A stretch of 64,000 bases of DNA, taken from positions 40,413,501-40,477,500 of the forward strand of contig NC_088355.1 in NCBI RefSeq assembly GCF_036884655.1. The letters run 5' to 3'. Shown here piece by piece: positions 14,794-25,169 of the stretch; position 1 is the first letter of the stretch; every line of letters starts with the position of its first letter. The DNA is from Musa acuminata AAA Group. Lineage: Eukaryota; Streptophyta; Magnoliopsida; Zingiberales; Musaceae. The notes under the pieces were generated by a model. The model had not been told where the DNA came from, searched no databases, and saw only the letters and a list, made by a program, of their open reading frames with translations. A program made the position numbers and the translations under genes.

Positions 14794-15645
14794 TGGTATG
14801 TGGTTGCATTGGTATAGTATCCTTTAGGCATGGAGAAGTAGAATTGATGCAAGGTTCAGCTTATAAGTTTTTTTCTCATTCTTTTGTCTGTGGCGGTGGT
14901 TCTGATTGGATCTACCCATGTGTGCATAATTTTATACTCACAATTCTGCTGTTCTATTGCTCTCATGCATGCTAACTTCAATACTGAGGCTGTTAATGAA
15001 ATGACAAGTTTGGTGGACATGCATACTTGCTCAAGAATTTTTGCTGCTTGGAGTAGTCCATCTCAGATCATCTCTCATGTTTCACACTCTTAACATCTTT
15101 CCAATGTACTCTGTTTTGTGTGTCCTTTTGCATTGTGTGTTTACACTTTACAGTATATTTAATGAAGCTTGGTATGTGGTTACTAGCTAAAAGATGAAGG
15201 GAGACACTGATCTAGTATCCTTTAGGCATGGAGAGCCATCACCGACGCAAGGTTCAGCTTATAAGTTTTTGTCTTATTATTTTGTCTGTAGCGCTGGATC
15301 TGGTTGGAATTACCCATGTGTTGCATAATTTCATTCTCACAATTCTGCTGTTCTATTGCTCTCATGCATGCTTACTTCAATCCTGAGGTTGTTGATGAAA
15401 TGACAATTTTAGTAGACATGTCTGTGCTTTCACTGGTTCTCAACTGTAGATAACAAATCCAAAACTAAGTGTATAAAGTTTGTAGGATCACTAAGATGCA
15501 TTTTTTTGCTCAAGTCATTTTGTTGCTTGGAGTAGTCCATCTCAGCTGGTTTATCTCTCATGTTTCATACTCATTCAACATCTTTCCAATGTATTCTATT
15601 TTGCAGGTCCTTTTGTATTGTGTGTTTACAGTATGATTGGTGAAG
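14794..15645 (+). repeat. Diverged tandem duplication downstream of eIF1A (two units of about 370-470 bp)
   Basis: Unit 1 (about 14794-15166) and unit 2 (about 15172-15645) share ordered blocks. These include GTATCCTTTAGGCATGGAGA, CAAGGTTCAGCTTATAAGTTT, ATTCTGCTGTTCTATTGCTC and AACATCTTTCCAATGTA, ending in TTGTGTGTTTACA. Unit 2 has an extra insert of about 80 bp. Neither unit has a conserved reading frame. The block probably lies in or just beyond the eIF1A 3' region. Confidence 0.85.
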
Positions 15646-16728
15646 GTTAAGCAGACATATTTTTGTTCTGGATATACTCCATTTAGTGGAGTGCTTAGAA
15701 TTCATCATGAGTAAGCCAAATGCTGGTTGATGTTGCATGAATGATATTAGGACTATGGCCCATGGGCTGCTATTTTTTATAATTTGTTCATTAATTTGAG
15801 CAATGTGTCTATGCTTGTTTGGTAGCTGAGGTGCTACTGATATGTGGACAGGAAGAAGAATTGATATGAAACTTTGCTTTTTGATTGCACATCTGAGTAC
15901 AAGGTCCTTCAGGGTTTATTTCTGCAAGTAGTATGCATAAGTTGATTGCAATTTCCTGCTAGTAAACTTGGGCAAGTGGGGTATTTTCATCTCTCTCTTG
16001 ATTGTGCTTGTTTAAGTTGCTATGTAACAACAAACATGCTGTTTATGCTAATTTGGAAGGATTTGTTTGATGCCTTTGATCTTGATCTAAATGTAACTAT
16101 AGATTCATGCTGTTTGTGCTTATGTCAATAACTGCATTACCTCCTATATCTCAACTTCCTGAAGTTTCCACATATTCTGGGAGGCATTGTTGAAACCTTA
16201 TCACCCAAATGACCTCCATTTTAACTGATCCCAAGTTTTCTCTGGTTGTGGAAATTCTTTTCTAAATGTCTAATTGGGATCAGTGTTTGCCTTTTTGGTT
16301 ATCGGATCTATTTTGATAATTTATCGTTTTATATCAGTGTATCGACACATGATATGTTGGTTCGGTTCGGTGGAGGAACAAGGAAGAATGTATCGATAGC
16401 GGTAGCGGTGGAGGAACAAGGATGTATCGATAGCGGTAGCGATGGCATCTTACACTAGAAATAATAAGACAATGATATGAATCATTGCTTCAGTCGTGTG
16501 TTTTGGGGTAAAAGTTAATGTAGATTTTTTTTTTTTGGACATAAGAATAAGACAAAATAAAAATAAAAGTATTTTTCCGTTATTAAAAAAAAAGAAACAG
16601 CAATCAGTTCGGTATATAAAAAAGAGAAATACAATTATGTCCAACTAATGATACGAATCACTGTGAGCATTACATCCATGAAATGATGTAGGAATAGGGT
16701 AGATGGTTGCGTCAGTCGTCGTCATGGA
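15646..16728. repeat. Intergenic stretch with a short minisatellite (16365-16444)
   Basis: No gene is seen. At about 16365-16444 the unit GGTGGAGGAACAAGGA + ATGTATCGATAGCGGTAGC is repeated about twice (ATGTATCGATAGCGGTAGCG occurs twice). Downstream lie two poly-T/poly-A tracts and two copies of an ATGAATCATTG-like word. Confidence 0.6.
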
Positions 16729-17010
16729 TCATCGATGTGCGGTGATGAGAGTCTCTATGAACCGCAACCCATCGAACCTGGGAGCGAATCTGTCTTCCGA
16801 TGACCGCCGCCGCTGCTCTTCCTGCGCGACCAACAAGCGAGACTAGGCTACGTAAGATTCGTAGGGAACCATGACTCGCGTGCAAATTACCTGGTCTGCC
16901 GATTGCTGTTTCGGGGGGTCGGGGAGGGAGGAGCCGGACACGGCGGTCGAGTACGATGCGGCGGCGGTGATCACCGTGGACGCGATCGTCACGGCGCCCG
17001 AACCCTTCAT
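16729..17010 (-). CDS. Small 70-residue protein with C-terminal FAPRFDGLRFIETLI motif, two exons
   Basis: Function not recognised. Exon 1 (16891-17010) encodes 40 residues starting MKGSGAVTIASTVITAAASY, an alanine/serine-rich, moderately hydrophobic N-terminus that could be a membrane anchor or targeting segment. A good donor (CAG|GTAATT) and acceptor (GCGCAG|GAAG) define a 69-bp intron. Exon 2 (16729-16821) encodes EEQRRRSSEDRF, then APRFDGLRFIETLITAHR and a stop. Both exons are phase 0 and total 213 bp. The abrupt end in a compact aromatic/charged motif looks like a conserved plant microprotein tail; I recall similar endings in uncharacterised plant proteins but cannot name one. An in-frame ATG at 17166 would add 52 arginine/serine-rich residues. 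I prefer 17010 because of its CCACCACCATG context and the conserved-looking start. Confidence 0.72.
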
Positions 17011-17732
17011 GGTGGTGGGAGTGACGAGGCGATCCGATGACGGTGATGTGAGAGAAGAAGTCTGCCTTCTCCGGCGCAGGTTGGACTCGGTTAGATGTGG
17101 CGACGAGTGGAATTTATGCCGTGCTCTTTCTTCCGGCCGAGTTGGCTTCTGCTGTTGGCAATCCATCTTGTGGACGAGTCGCGTTGGTGCGCAGGGAAAG
17201 ATGGAGTGGCCGGCGATGAGTAAGCGGTAGCATCAGCGCACGCTCGTGGTGGGCTGTGTCGCTACGTACTCGCGCTCATCCTCCCATGCGGTGCAAACCA
17301 CACGGGAAGGAGTTAAGTGGCTGTGGATCAACACGTACAGTGGCCGTAACCCTTTCATGATTTCCCACATCTTTGTTCTTTTTTCATACTTACCTGAAAT
17401 CAACATCTAGCATCGTCAAATTGCTATCTTCTGTCGTGATCGAGAAGCATGTGAGAATGAACCCTAACTTTTGCATACCAATAAAAAATTATTTGAGCGA
17501 TCCTAAGTTTAGGTTCACAATTGGTTTACCTATAGTTACATGCACCAATTTATTCCAAAAAACTGGCAGACATTTGTCTCAGGTTACATAATCACGTCAT
17601 TACAACGACAATAATACAGAGCTCTCACTTGATAGACATGTATGTTAATAGCTTTCCAAATAAATAATTAACTGTATCACATGAAGTATACTGATTCTGA
17701 TTAGGATCAAGAGGTATGCGCAGGAGATTGTT
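17011..17732. other. Intergenic, nothing recognised
   Basis: The GC-rich part to about 17330 belongs to the upstream region of the small minus-strand gene. The rest is AT-rich. No conserved coding frame, RNA gene or repeat is evident. Confidence 0.6.
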
Positions 17733-19216
17733 TTAACATACAGGATTTCCGGTGGGTGGTTGGCCTTGCTGCACAGAGAGTGGGGGCCGTACATTACGCT
17801 CCTGCAGAAGATGATGAACGAAAGCATCAGACATTGGTTTCGAGTAAAGAAATTTGATGCTGGTGTACTACCAGAGAGCCATGAAAACAAGAATCATGCC
17901 CGTAATGTAATCAATGTAAAATGTTCTATGATGCTTGTAAACATAAGAGAAGTTTCTCTAGTTAATGTTGAGTGTCTCCTTGTGAGCCCAGTTCAGGTTC
18001 TAAGCAGGCAATAACATCATAAACTACAAGCAGCAATTATGCATGATGTTAACTGGATCATAAGGAGAATCATGAAAGTTTTTCATTTCCAAATCTTTAT
18101 TCTGTTGTAGCTCTATTTGCTTTAAACGGCCTAACGAAAAACAAAGCCGGTCTTAAACTATTGCACTATAACCAAATTGCATGTAAGAAGTGCAGACTAG
18201 AGAAAGTGAAATGTGGTGCTAAAATGGTTTTATAGCCAGCCAACAAGATATTTCTCTGAATAGAACTGGAAACAATGATATCTTGTGTTGTGCCCCACTG
18301 AAGATCTAGTACGAGATGAAGATAGCCATGAAACTCGATTCTCCCATAACTAAGTTTAGTTACTTCACTACTGAATTGAAGGCGTAACACAAAACAGAAG
18401 TAGGAGCATAGGACTTGTCATCATCAGATAACCACCTGCATTCCTATAAATCACAAAATGAGCGGTAACCAGGAGTGTTCAGTGCACGATTTTATATCAC
18501 AATCAATATGTAGACAAAAAACATCTACAAAACTCAAGTAGTTGTTGAACAATCCTTTCATCCTTATATTTCCTGTGAACAAATATCAAAATTGAGCTCA
18601 GACCATACAATGATAAAAGTATTTAGAAAATAAATAATCTAGACCCAGGTTTGCCTCGTTTCAATGATCTAGTTGGACCGGTATACCGGTTCACACCGAT
18701 GTACCATGTGTTAGTTCACCGGTATGTATCGATGTTTTGGAGAGGAAGAAAACGAATAAGAATGAGAAGGGAAAAGGAAGAAAGGAGGAAGCGGAGGAAG
18801 AAGGAAAAGGAGAAAGTGATGGAGGAAGAAGAAGATGAAGAAAATAGAGGCGACAAAGGAGAAGAGGGGAAAAAGAGGTGGGAGTGTCCCTAGGAAGAAG
18901 AAAAAACATGACGGCAATGTCGTGAAGCAGCAGCTACGGCAGCGGTGTCGCGAAGCAACAGCAACATTGAATGCGAGAAGAGTCACATTCACGAGCCTTA
19001 GTTTCTATTTTTAAAGTTTTTTTTTTCTTCTTTTAATGCTGAGTTGGATAGCCCCATGGCTACTTTTTTTTCTTTCTGAGTTGGATCGAGCCACCTAAAA
19101 CAAGGGTGGTCCACATCAAGGTCTGCAATTTCGTACCGTACCGGAGTTTCGACGTTCGCTCGTTACGATACGAAACTGTATACCGAGCGATATACCGTTT
19201 GGTATACAGCTCGATA

Positions 19217-19253
<37 letters not shown>

Positions 19254-19404
19254 AAAGGCGATGTCGCATCGCCTCGACGACGTCACCTTTTCCTTCCCCA
19301 CGCGGGACGACGTCGCCTCGTTTATTTAAATATATAAATATATATATATAATCCGAAAAAGGCGACGTCACGTCACCTCGACAACGTAGCCGAAAAAGGC
19401 ACCT

Positions 19405-19464
<60 letters not shown>

Positions 19465-22400
19465 TTTTGTTTTTTTTTTTTCGTTCCGCCCGGTAGCGGG
19501 CGGTCCGCGTACCGATATGCCGTCGGACCGGTACGGGGGCGGTATCATTCGGTATTGCCTACCTTGGTCCACATACCGGTCCATGCCCGAACCAGTCTGT
19601 ACTGCCCACTTCATACCGATTTGGGTGGTACAACAATCGTTGATCTAGACCACTATTCCATAAATTTTCTATATGTGAATATTGTTCAGTATTAAGAGAT
19701 AATTACATGAAAAAGGCAAAGATCAAATGAATGACCAATATCAAATTTCATTTTCATAAGCAATGACTAACGAGAGGAGTGGAATTCCCTTGTAACTCGA
19801 GTTATATGAAAACTCCAGCTCACAACTCCCTTGAGTTGACATCAATGTTTTACATGTGTATGTGTGTCTTCATGTTCAGCTTACTGGAAGCATCATGCTC
19901 CGTCACAAAAAGTAAATCAGAATCAAGGAAAGAGTCAAAGTCTCACCACTATTTACCAAAAGGGCAGAAAAGTTTGCATCACTGGCTTAGCCTATGAACA
20001 CTGATCACAGGGGCAGCTATGTCCATGGTACTTGAGCACAGAACGTATATCAGGGTTAGCAATTTCCTTTCTTTGTCTATCAAGGGAGTTTAATTAACTA
20101 AACGCAAGCAGGAATGATGCAATCAGACTAGACTCAGATATTTTACTGATATGGGACAACAGCTCAACTGAATGAGACATCTAAAATCTAAATGTTGTTC
20201 ATCGAATGAACTTCCACGTTCAGTTATCAATGGTTCAATCGAAATGAAAGAAAGAAGTCAAAATCAGATCTATGTTTTGGCTAAGCCAGATCAATTGATA
20301 GACTTTCCACTGGTATGGGACAACACCTCAACCGATTGAGATATCTAAATGTTGTTCATCGAATGAACTTCGACGTTGAGTTATCAACAGTTCAATGAAA
20401 ATAAAAGAAAGAAGTCAAAGGCCATAGTGCAAAGAAAAGTCTTGGCTAAGCCAGAAGTCCTTTTCCATTCGTTCTTTCCTTCTGCTTATGACTATAATTA
20501 TAAAAGCAGACATAAAAATAGAGATGAATGGAATGGTACACTGAGCAGTATGTTCTCATAAAAGTAATAAACAGCTGTATAAATCAAGTGTTTACTTACT
20601 CCAATTTTAGTAATGAAGCAGCATGAAGAACATCTCACAGATGGAGCTCCATAGGGGTACATCAATAGAACAGAACATCTCCCGCATTTCACATTGCCAA
20701 CCTGATGAGCTACAACACAATTTCTATTAATAACCGGTGTTAATAAAAAATATCATTGAAATAATCTGCAATATAATACCATTGGTGTCCTTATGCAAGA
20801 TGATCAGCAAGATGAGGAATTAGAGGAGGAAATAAAATTATTTGGCAAGAATAGAAAAAGACAAACTTCTGTGAACCACAATATGTTGAATAATACATGA
20901 AAACTCATGACCACAAATGTGATCAGGCTCTCGAGCAAAGGACTGCCATCATGGGTCAATAGGTAAATCTCTATAGAGCAATTTTGATACATGTTTGCGC
21001 ACTAAACCAAGGTTCGTAATTTCGCACCGTATTGAAGTATCGAGCTCAGCTCGGTGTGGTATGGTATGAGTATACCAAGCAATACGCTCTAGCGTCGCGC
21101 TCGGTATATGTATATATATATATATATATATACAAAATAAAAAAGTTATAAAAAAAAAAGGTGATGTCCCTCATTTCTTCTCCCTACGAAGCCTCGACGA
21201 CGTCGCCGAGGCTTCTTCTCCCCACGCAGATGAGGAGAAGTCGCCAACGACGCCGAGGCCTCGTCGCCTCAAATGAGGAGGAGACGACCTCTCATCTACG
21301 GCGTCTAGCAAGAGAGGGCGACAACGGATCGGGATCGTCGAGGGAGAGCGGTGCCGGATCTCCAGGTTCTCCCTTTTCTTCTTTCTTCTTCATCTTCTTC
21401 CTTCTCCCTCAGCTAACATCGTCCAGTAGCAGGCGGCAATAGTCAAAATTGACCATCACCGACCGATTTCGCATGGTACAGGGGCGGAAACAGCCCCAAT
21501 CGACGGTACCACCTGATAGCGGATGGTCCGCGTACCGGTCTATTGGTGGACCAGTACGTACTGCCCGGTACGAACGGTAACATTCGAAATTAAAAACCCA
21601 GTACTGAACATTAAAAAATAACATTTGTAATTGAAAGAAATAGCCTCTTGTCGAACATAAAAAGAGAAGGTTCAACAGCTTGCCATATTGGAAAATGTCC
21701 TAAGAAGAGAGATTATTGTGGAAAGAAACGAAAGTTGATTGACATAAACTTACATTGAAAGGGAATGATACAGCACCTATACTCAGACGACATAAGCTTT
21801 AGAAATGAAAGTTAAAGATTTCATGTTCCTACAATTTTTGAATTGGGATTGACATTGAAGAATGAAACTACATTTTTTGCACACAAATAAGCAGAAAAAG
21901 GATAAAATTATGGCAGTCAGTGAAAAATAACTTGCATGTGCAGACTAAAGGACAAAATTGAAGCATGTACCTTCAAGTACAAGATTAATTGTCTGACAGG
22001 AAGCACACTGGACATAAGTTGCATTCCGAGGATAAGACAGAAGTTGGCGACAACCACCACAGACCATCTGACCCATTTCTGATTTAAAATTTGAAACATT
22101 AGAAACTGAAAATCAAGGAAATGCAGGTTGGGAATAAAAATTAAATGATTACCAAGAGAAAATTATCATATTGTGTAATCACTAGTTCATTGTATGAATG
22201 TGCTAATTATAGTAAATAAAAGAGGCTCGTAGTCAAAGTAACAGATGATTCTAACTAGATCTGAACCCATATGCTTTCAGCCAAGTAAATTATATCAACA
22301 AGTCATCGAATGAATGATTAACCAAACAAAGCAATTACAACGGGGGAATATAAATTGCTGTGTTTGGTTAATCATTCATATTTGATCGAGCCCAACTCTG

Positions 22401-25169
22401 TCAAATTAGAGTTATTAATAAATCAAATACAGAAAAAGCTTTCATGTTTGACGGATGCACATGAAAACTCAATGTACCTGATTACTACTCAGTTTCTACA
22501 AAGTTAAGAGAACATGAGTTAGTGAAAGTAAAAATTTTGCAAAACATTCTTTATGTTATTATATTATCTAGGTTCATTAATGGCACAAAAATTTTGCAAC
22601 TCTGTGACAAATCTCTAATAAATTTGCCTTCAAATAACCAATACGTGGTAACATCCAAAAGATTTTGGTAAGAAGTAACAATTAGCTTGCAGGACCAGTA
22701 CTAGACATCTGTAGTACTAAATTGTGATATCATTTATTTCCAAAACTTTTGATAGTGAATATGAATCAATAGTTGCTACCAACAATCATCATTTTGGGTA
22801 TTGGACCAATTCCAATGATTTGGTCGGACATAACTGGTCCATACCGGTGTTTTGAAAAGGAAGAGAAAGGGGTAATAAAGACAGAGGAGGAGGAAGGAGA
22901 AAGGAGGAGGAAGGAAAAGGAGGAAGGAAAAGGGAGGAGGAAGAGAAAGAAAGAGGAGGGAGGGAGAGGAGGGAGAGGAGGGAGAGGAGGGAGGAAGAGG
23001 AGGAAGTGTAACCATCTGTCGATAACACACGGCAAGTGGCGGGCGACGAGCGATGACATCGATAGCACGAGGGTAGACGCACTCATGTTCAAGCGAAGAG
23101 GGCTTGCAATAGAATGTTCGAGAAAAGAGGGCTCGTGAGCACATTTGGACAAAGAGGACTCATGTTCGAATAAACAGGTAGGAGCGAACTCATTTTAATG
23201 GGTCGAAGCGAACCGCCCAAAAAAGGGCCGGTCCGCATACCAATTCACACCTGGACCAGTACTTACCAATCGTTTGATCTGAGAGAAATGACCATCCTTG
23301 GTTACTACATTGGTCCCCCATTTATGACATCATGTTCATCACCATGTAGCTTATATTGTCAATTTTTGTGTTAATATTTAATGAAGCAAAGCAATTTCCA
23401 ATTAACTAGTTTATATATATGTACATATACATATCAAAAAATTTATTAGAGAAATAAAGTATCTCGACAATTAAGCTCTAGACCAATTATGTAGAATAAA
23501 ATATCCAAACCAGTAAGCTCTATACTAATTATGTATCTGGCACTTCTCCCTTCAGAGTCCACATTGATCAATGGTACCACCATTTTCAGATCCTCTGTGG
23601 AATCTTATATTGTACTTTTTGTAGGTGATCCAGTGATGTATCTTCACTTCCAAAGCAGATATTCACCATCACAATAACCAATGCATTTTACAGTTCCTAC
23701 CTCCTAGATATTTACATAGCATTATGCAATCTGTCATTGAACTTCTGTGTTATTATTACAAACATCCACATTGAAAATATAAAATTGATCGTTACCATTG
23801 TGGTCACAAACTGGCATTCCAACCCTCACAAAAATTGAAGCTAAAGCATCACGTTAGCATAGATTATCTATAGATAGAGTTCAAACCCTAGTAACTCATC
23901 CAACCTTTCTATCATGATATTTTTTTGTTGTAGACCAACAAAAAGGAACTAATATATTTTAGGGCAAGGAGACACGAAAAAAGAGATAAAAATATTATTT
24001 TTCTTTTTCCATATGATGTTGCACCGATGTTACAATTATGAAAGACAGTGCCTGCATATCATTAACAGACTCACCTCCTCCGCTCAAAGAGATGATGCTA
24101 ATTTGTGTTACTCGAATCCCAAAAGCATTAAAAAAAAATTAAGTTTGAGTCATATAAATTTAGGACATTATTCGATTCGTTTGGAGCAGAAGGGAAAACC
24201 CAACCTGTAGTTTGAGCTGGTGAAAGGAGTGCAGGAGGTTGTGATTGCAGCGGAGCCGAAGGTTCCCACGCGGGCGGAACTTCTTCATCCGGGCCGTTCG
24301 TCAGGTCCCTTCCCCTTCTCTCCCACCCTTGAGGAGCTTCCTCGGCCGGGCCACTCGTCATTGCCCCTTCCCTCCTCTCCCAACCAGGAGGAACATCTCC
24401 TTCGGCCGGGCCGCTCGTCGAATCCCCTTCCCTCCTCTCCCAACCAGGAGGAACATCTTCGTCGGCCGGGCCGCTCGTCGAATCCCCTTCCCTCCTCTCC
24501 CAACCAGGAGGAACATCTTCGTCGGCCGGGCCGCTCGTCAAATCCACTTCCCTCCTCTCCCAACCAGGAGGAACATCTTCTTTGGCCGGGCTGCTCGTCG
24601 GGTCCCCTTCCCTCCTCTCCCAACCAGGAGGAACATCTTCGGCCGGGCTGCTTGTCGGATCCCTTTTCCTCGTCTCCCACCCAGGAGGAGCATCTTCGGC
24701 CAGGCAGCTACTCTGATCCCTTTCCCTTGTCTCCCATCCCGGAGGAACTTCTTCGGACGGACTGCTCGTCGGATCCCTCTCCTTCGCCTCCCACGCAGGA
24801 GGAGCTTCTTCGGCCGGGCTGCTTCTCGGATCCCTTTTCCTCCTCTCCCATCCAGGAGGAACATCTTCGGCCGGGCTGCTCATCGAATCCCTCTCCCTCG
24901 TCTCCCACCCAGGAGGAGCTTCTTCGGCGGAGCTGGTCGTCGGATCCCCTACCCTCCTCTCCCAACCTGGAGGAACTTCTTCTTCGGCCGGGCCGCTCAT
25001 CTTATCCCCTTTCCTCGTCTCCCACCCAGGAGGAGCTTCTTCGCCCCGTCCCGCTGGTGGGATCGCCTTCCCTGGGCTCCAACCCGGACGGAGCTTCTTC
25101 GGCCGAGGCCCTCGCCGGATCCCTTTCCCTGGACTCCCACCCAGGAGGCGCTTCTTTTTCGACCGGCAT
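17733..25169 (-). CDS. LSD1-type zinc-finger protein (LOL2 class) with expanded PPGWE-repeat N-terminus
   Basis: Plant LSD1/LOL zinc-finger proteins regulate cell death, defence and growth in the nucleus (family knowledge). Four exons: 24205-25169, 21971-22078, 20600-20709 and 17733-17801. Exon 1 encodes about 16 tandem 19-20-residue units of the form PPGWERREGDPTSSPAEE and ends CTACAG|GTTGGG. Its last G joins AA of exon 2 as Glu, giving TTEMGQMVCGGCRQLLSYP. Finger 1 (CGGC...QCASC) is in exon 2 and finger 2 (CGRCSVLLMYPYGAPSV) in exon 3. Exon 4 gives ERNVRPPLSVQQGQ and the stop. One extra base near 25041-25050 puts the ATG at 25169 and the first two repeats out of frame with the rest. Starting instead at the in-frame ATG at 25000 gives an intact 360-residue protein. 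My recollection is that other plant LOL2-type proteins have only one or a few PPGW motifs before the fingers. Introns are unusually long and repeat-bearing. Confidence 0.88.
18646..19643. mobile_element. Composite purine-rich repeat element, flanked by TCTAGACC on both sides
   Basis: The element lies in intron 3 of the zinc-finger gene. It opens with ACCGGTATACCGGTTCACACC, has a core of about 130 bases nearly all A/G (18735-18880) and closes with CATACCGGTCCATGCC and TACAACAATCGTTGA. The 8-mer TCTAGACC occurs at 18638-18645 and 19644-19651, a likely target-site duplication. Inner ends TCAATGAT and ATCGTTGA are roughly inverted. A second element (19117-19566) is nested inside it. No coding capacity is visible. 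Confidence 0.65.
19117..19566. mobile_element. hAT-like miniature element nested in the 18646-19643 repeat
   Basis: Starts CAAGGTCTGCAATTTCG and ends GGTATTGCCTACCTTG, which is a terminal inverted repeat. GTCCACAT is duplicated exactly at 19109-19116 and 19567-19574 (8 bp). CAnnG termini plus 8-bp target duplications are hAT hallmarks. Inside are (TA)n tracts at 19214-19240 and 19411-19461, GACGTCGCC-type words and GGTATACC/CCGGTACGG palindromes. There is no transposase frame, so it is non-autonomous. Confidence 0.82.
20139..20455. repeat. Tandem duplication of about 155 bp in intron 3
   Basis: Two adjacent units (about 20139-20293 and 20301-20455) share GGTATGGGACAACA-like starts, then ATGTTGTTCATCGAATGAAC, GTTATCAA, GAAAGAAGTCAAA and TTGGCTAAGCCAGA in the same order. 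They are non-coding and diverged by scattered substitutions. Confidence 0.8.
21008..21601. mobile_element. hAT-like miniature element in intron 2 of the zinc-finger gene
   Basis: Begins CAAGGTTCGTAATTTCGCAC and ends CGAAATTAAAAACCCAG, a partly eroded inverted end. Flanks CACTAAAC (21000-21007) and TACTGAAC (21602-21609) match at 6 of 8 bases, consistent with an old 8-bp duplication. The interior has a (TA)n tract, a GACGACGTCGCC word and GGTCCGCGTACCGGTC, all shared with the 19117-19566 copy. Confidence 0.75.
22790..23290. repeat. Purine-rich repeat in intron 1 of the zinc-finger gene
   Basis: Opens with TTGGACCAATTCCAATGATT and TGGTCCATACCGGTG, then has a core of about 155 bases almost entirely A/G (22855-23007). 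It closes with GGGCCGGTCCGCATACC and GGACCAGTACTTACC. Order and words match the 18646-19643 element without its nested insertion. Terminal TCCAATGATTTGG and CCAATCGTTTGA are approximate inverted ends. No clear target duplication is seen. Confidence 0.65.
24250..25169 (-). repeat. Coding minisatellite, about 16 units of 57-60 bp (PPGWE repeats)
   Basis: Unit length is 57 or 60 bp, always a multiple of three. On the minus strand a unit reads PPGWE + R/T-R/K-E/K-G/R-D + three or four S/T + GPAEE/D. Units near 24370-24560 are almost identical in DNA, a sign of recent unequal exchange or slippage, while outer units are more diverged (PPAWE, PQGWE, PSGLE). Because the period is in phase, long stop-free frames also exist on the plus strand (24220-25212 and 24245-25171). 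I treat these as shadows, because only the minus frame splices in phase to the zinc fingers. Confidence 0.9.

Noticed and set aside
16843..17166. Start codon at 17166 for the small minus-strand gene, adding 52 residues
   Set aside because: The added residues are arginine/serine-rich and look like translated leader. The ATG at 17010 has a better context. Not excluded.
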